From assembly GCA_900756495.1 (NCBI GenBank), contig CAAEKI010000075.1, positions 1 to 6,557 on the forward strand: 6,557 nt of DNA, given 5' to 3'. Positions 6,166 through 6,557 of the stretch are shown piece by piece. The first letter of the stretch is position 1. Every line of letters begins with the position of its first letter. Position numbers and translations under genes: made by a program. This DNA comes from an uncultured Oscillospiraceae bacterium. GTDB lineage: Bacteria > Bacillota > Clostridia > Oscillospirales > Oscillospiraceae. The notes below the pieces were generated by a model, which had not been told where the DNA came from, searched no databases, and saw only the letters and a program-made list of their open reading frames with translations.

Positions 6166-6174
6166 TTGACCCAC

Positions 6175-6516
6175 ATGCCTTCACATCGTAAGCTGGGCAA
6201 GCCCACAGATCAGCGCATGGCCATGCTGCGGGCTATGACAACCTATCTTCTGGAAAACGGTCAGATCAAGACCACTGTTACCCGTGCCAAGGAGGTTGCC
6301 CCTCTGGCCGAGAAGATGATTACCCTGGCGAAAAAGAACAATCTGGCCTCTTACCGCCAGGCCTTGAGCTTCCTCACCAAGGAAGACGTAGCTAAAAAGC
6401 TGTTCGATACGATTGGCCCCAAGTACGCGACCCGTGAGGGGGGCTACACCCGTGTGGTCCGCATCGGACCCCGCCGCGGTGATGCTGCCGAAATGGCTAT
6501 TGTGCAGCTGGTATAA
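6175..6516 (+). CDS. rplQ: 50S ribosomal protein L17
   Basis: Large-subunit protein near the peptide exit tunnel. The 113 residues match the short form typical of Firmicutes. Conserved features are the start [19 protein letters not shown], the block [23 protein letters not shown] (about 31-53), [20 protein letters not shown] in the middle, and the C-terminal [17 protein letters not shown]. The start ATG follows AGGAG by 9 nt. As in most bacteria it follows rpoA as the last ribosomal gene of the alpha operon. Unlike the 16-21 nt gaps among the S13-S11-S4 genes, it stands 136 nt from rpoA, which suggests it may be controlled apart from them. Confidence 0.98.
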   Translation: MPSHRKLGKPTDQRMAMLRAMTTYLLENGQIKTTVTRAKEVAPLAEKMITLAKKNNLASYRQALSFLTKEDVAKKLFDTIGPKYATREGGYTRVVRIGPRRGDAAEMAIVQLV

Positions 6517-6557
6517 AATATATGTGGTAAAGGGAGCCCCCGATCCGCCGCGGCGGA
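6517..6557 (+). terminator. Possible left half of a transcription terminator after rplQ, cut by the window edge
   Basis: The last 41 nt hold no gene. TCCGCCGCGGCGGA at 6544-6557 is a perfect 14-nt palindrome that stops exactly at the window edge, preceded by GGGAGCCCCCGA (6532-6543). If the next bases were complementary to the latter, the whole would form a long GC-rich hairpin as expected at the end of this operon. The right arm and any T-run cannot be seen, so this is a guess. Confidence 0.35.

Larger units (their letters stand above)
6039..6174 (+). promoter_or_regulatory. Structured spacer before rplQ, candidate leader RNA
   Basis: This is the longest non-coding gap, 136 nt. GGGAAGGG (6041-6048) pairs perfectly with CCCTTCCC (6092-6099), enclosing GGGGGC (6055-6060) paired with GTCCCC (6068-6073) around a 7-nt loop. 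Two small hairpins follow: TGGGA (6102-6106) with TCCCA (6111-6115), and ATTC (6115-6118) with GAAT (6123-6126), which share one base and so compete slightly. Last comes the ten-pair hairpin at 6134-6156. CCTTAC (6082-6087) is complementary to GTAAGG (6158-6163), which covers the rplQ ribosome binding site. No clear promoter and no T-run terminator are seen. A regulatory function is inferred. Confidence 0.4.

Noticed and set aside
6166..6168. TTG in -35-like TTGACC, or as rplQ start
   Set aside because: It lies too close to the coding start to serve as a -35 element, has no matching -10, and touches the ribosome binding site, so it can be neither promoter nor start.

Overview
The window is a slice of a conserved bacterial ribosomal-protein supercluster, running from the end of the spc operon into the alpha operon. 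All genes are on the + strand and in one orientation: secY, adk, map, a small KOW-domain RNA-binding protein gene, infA, rpmJ, rpsM, rpsK, rpsD, rpoA and rplQ. The gene order, strong AGGAGG-type ribosome binding sites and fairly G+C-rich codon use point to a low-oxygen Firmicute of class Clostridia. A KOW/L14e-like gene between map and infA, and rpsD inside the alpha operon (in Bacillus subtilis it lies elsewhere), also fit. A member of the Oscillospiraceae (Flavonifractor/Lawsonibacter-like gut bacteria) is my best guess, but that is an inference from general resemblance.

Region 1 (1-3302) is tightly packed: secY, adk, map, the KOW protein and infA are separated by 15, -4, 2 and 4 nt. It joins membrane insertion (SecY), nucleotide balance (Adk), N-terminal methionine removal (Map), a putative RNA/ribosome-binding protein and translation initiation factor IF-1. 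infA appears to start at TTG, and its Shine-Dalgarno sequence is made of the last Arg-Arg codons of the gene before it.

Region 2 (3303-4971) starts with a 119-nt GC-rich non-coding spacer, then rpmJ (L36), rpsM (S13), rpsK (S11) and rpsD (S4) with short 16-21 nt gaps. Region 3 (4972-6557) holds rpoA (RNA polymerase alpha) and rplQ (L17), each preceded by a long structured spacer (119 and 136 nt). The window ends in a GC-rich palindrome after rplQ that may be the first half of the operon terminator.

The genes are ordinary and complete. Nothing here is an obvious new protein system: I see no mobile element, CRISPR array, tRNA or rRNA. The least explained material is the three long spacers. Each can form hairpins, and each holds a segment complementary to the Shine-Dalgarno region of the next gene. 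The rpoA and rplQ spacers also share a hairpin core (GGGGGC...GTCCCCT, followed by ACCCT). These are candidate cis-acting leader RNAs that could tune rpmJ, rpoA and rplQ separately within the operon; this is inferred from base complementarity only.
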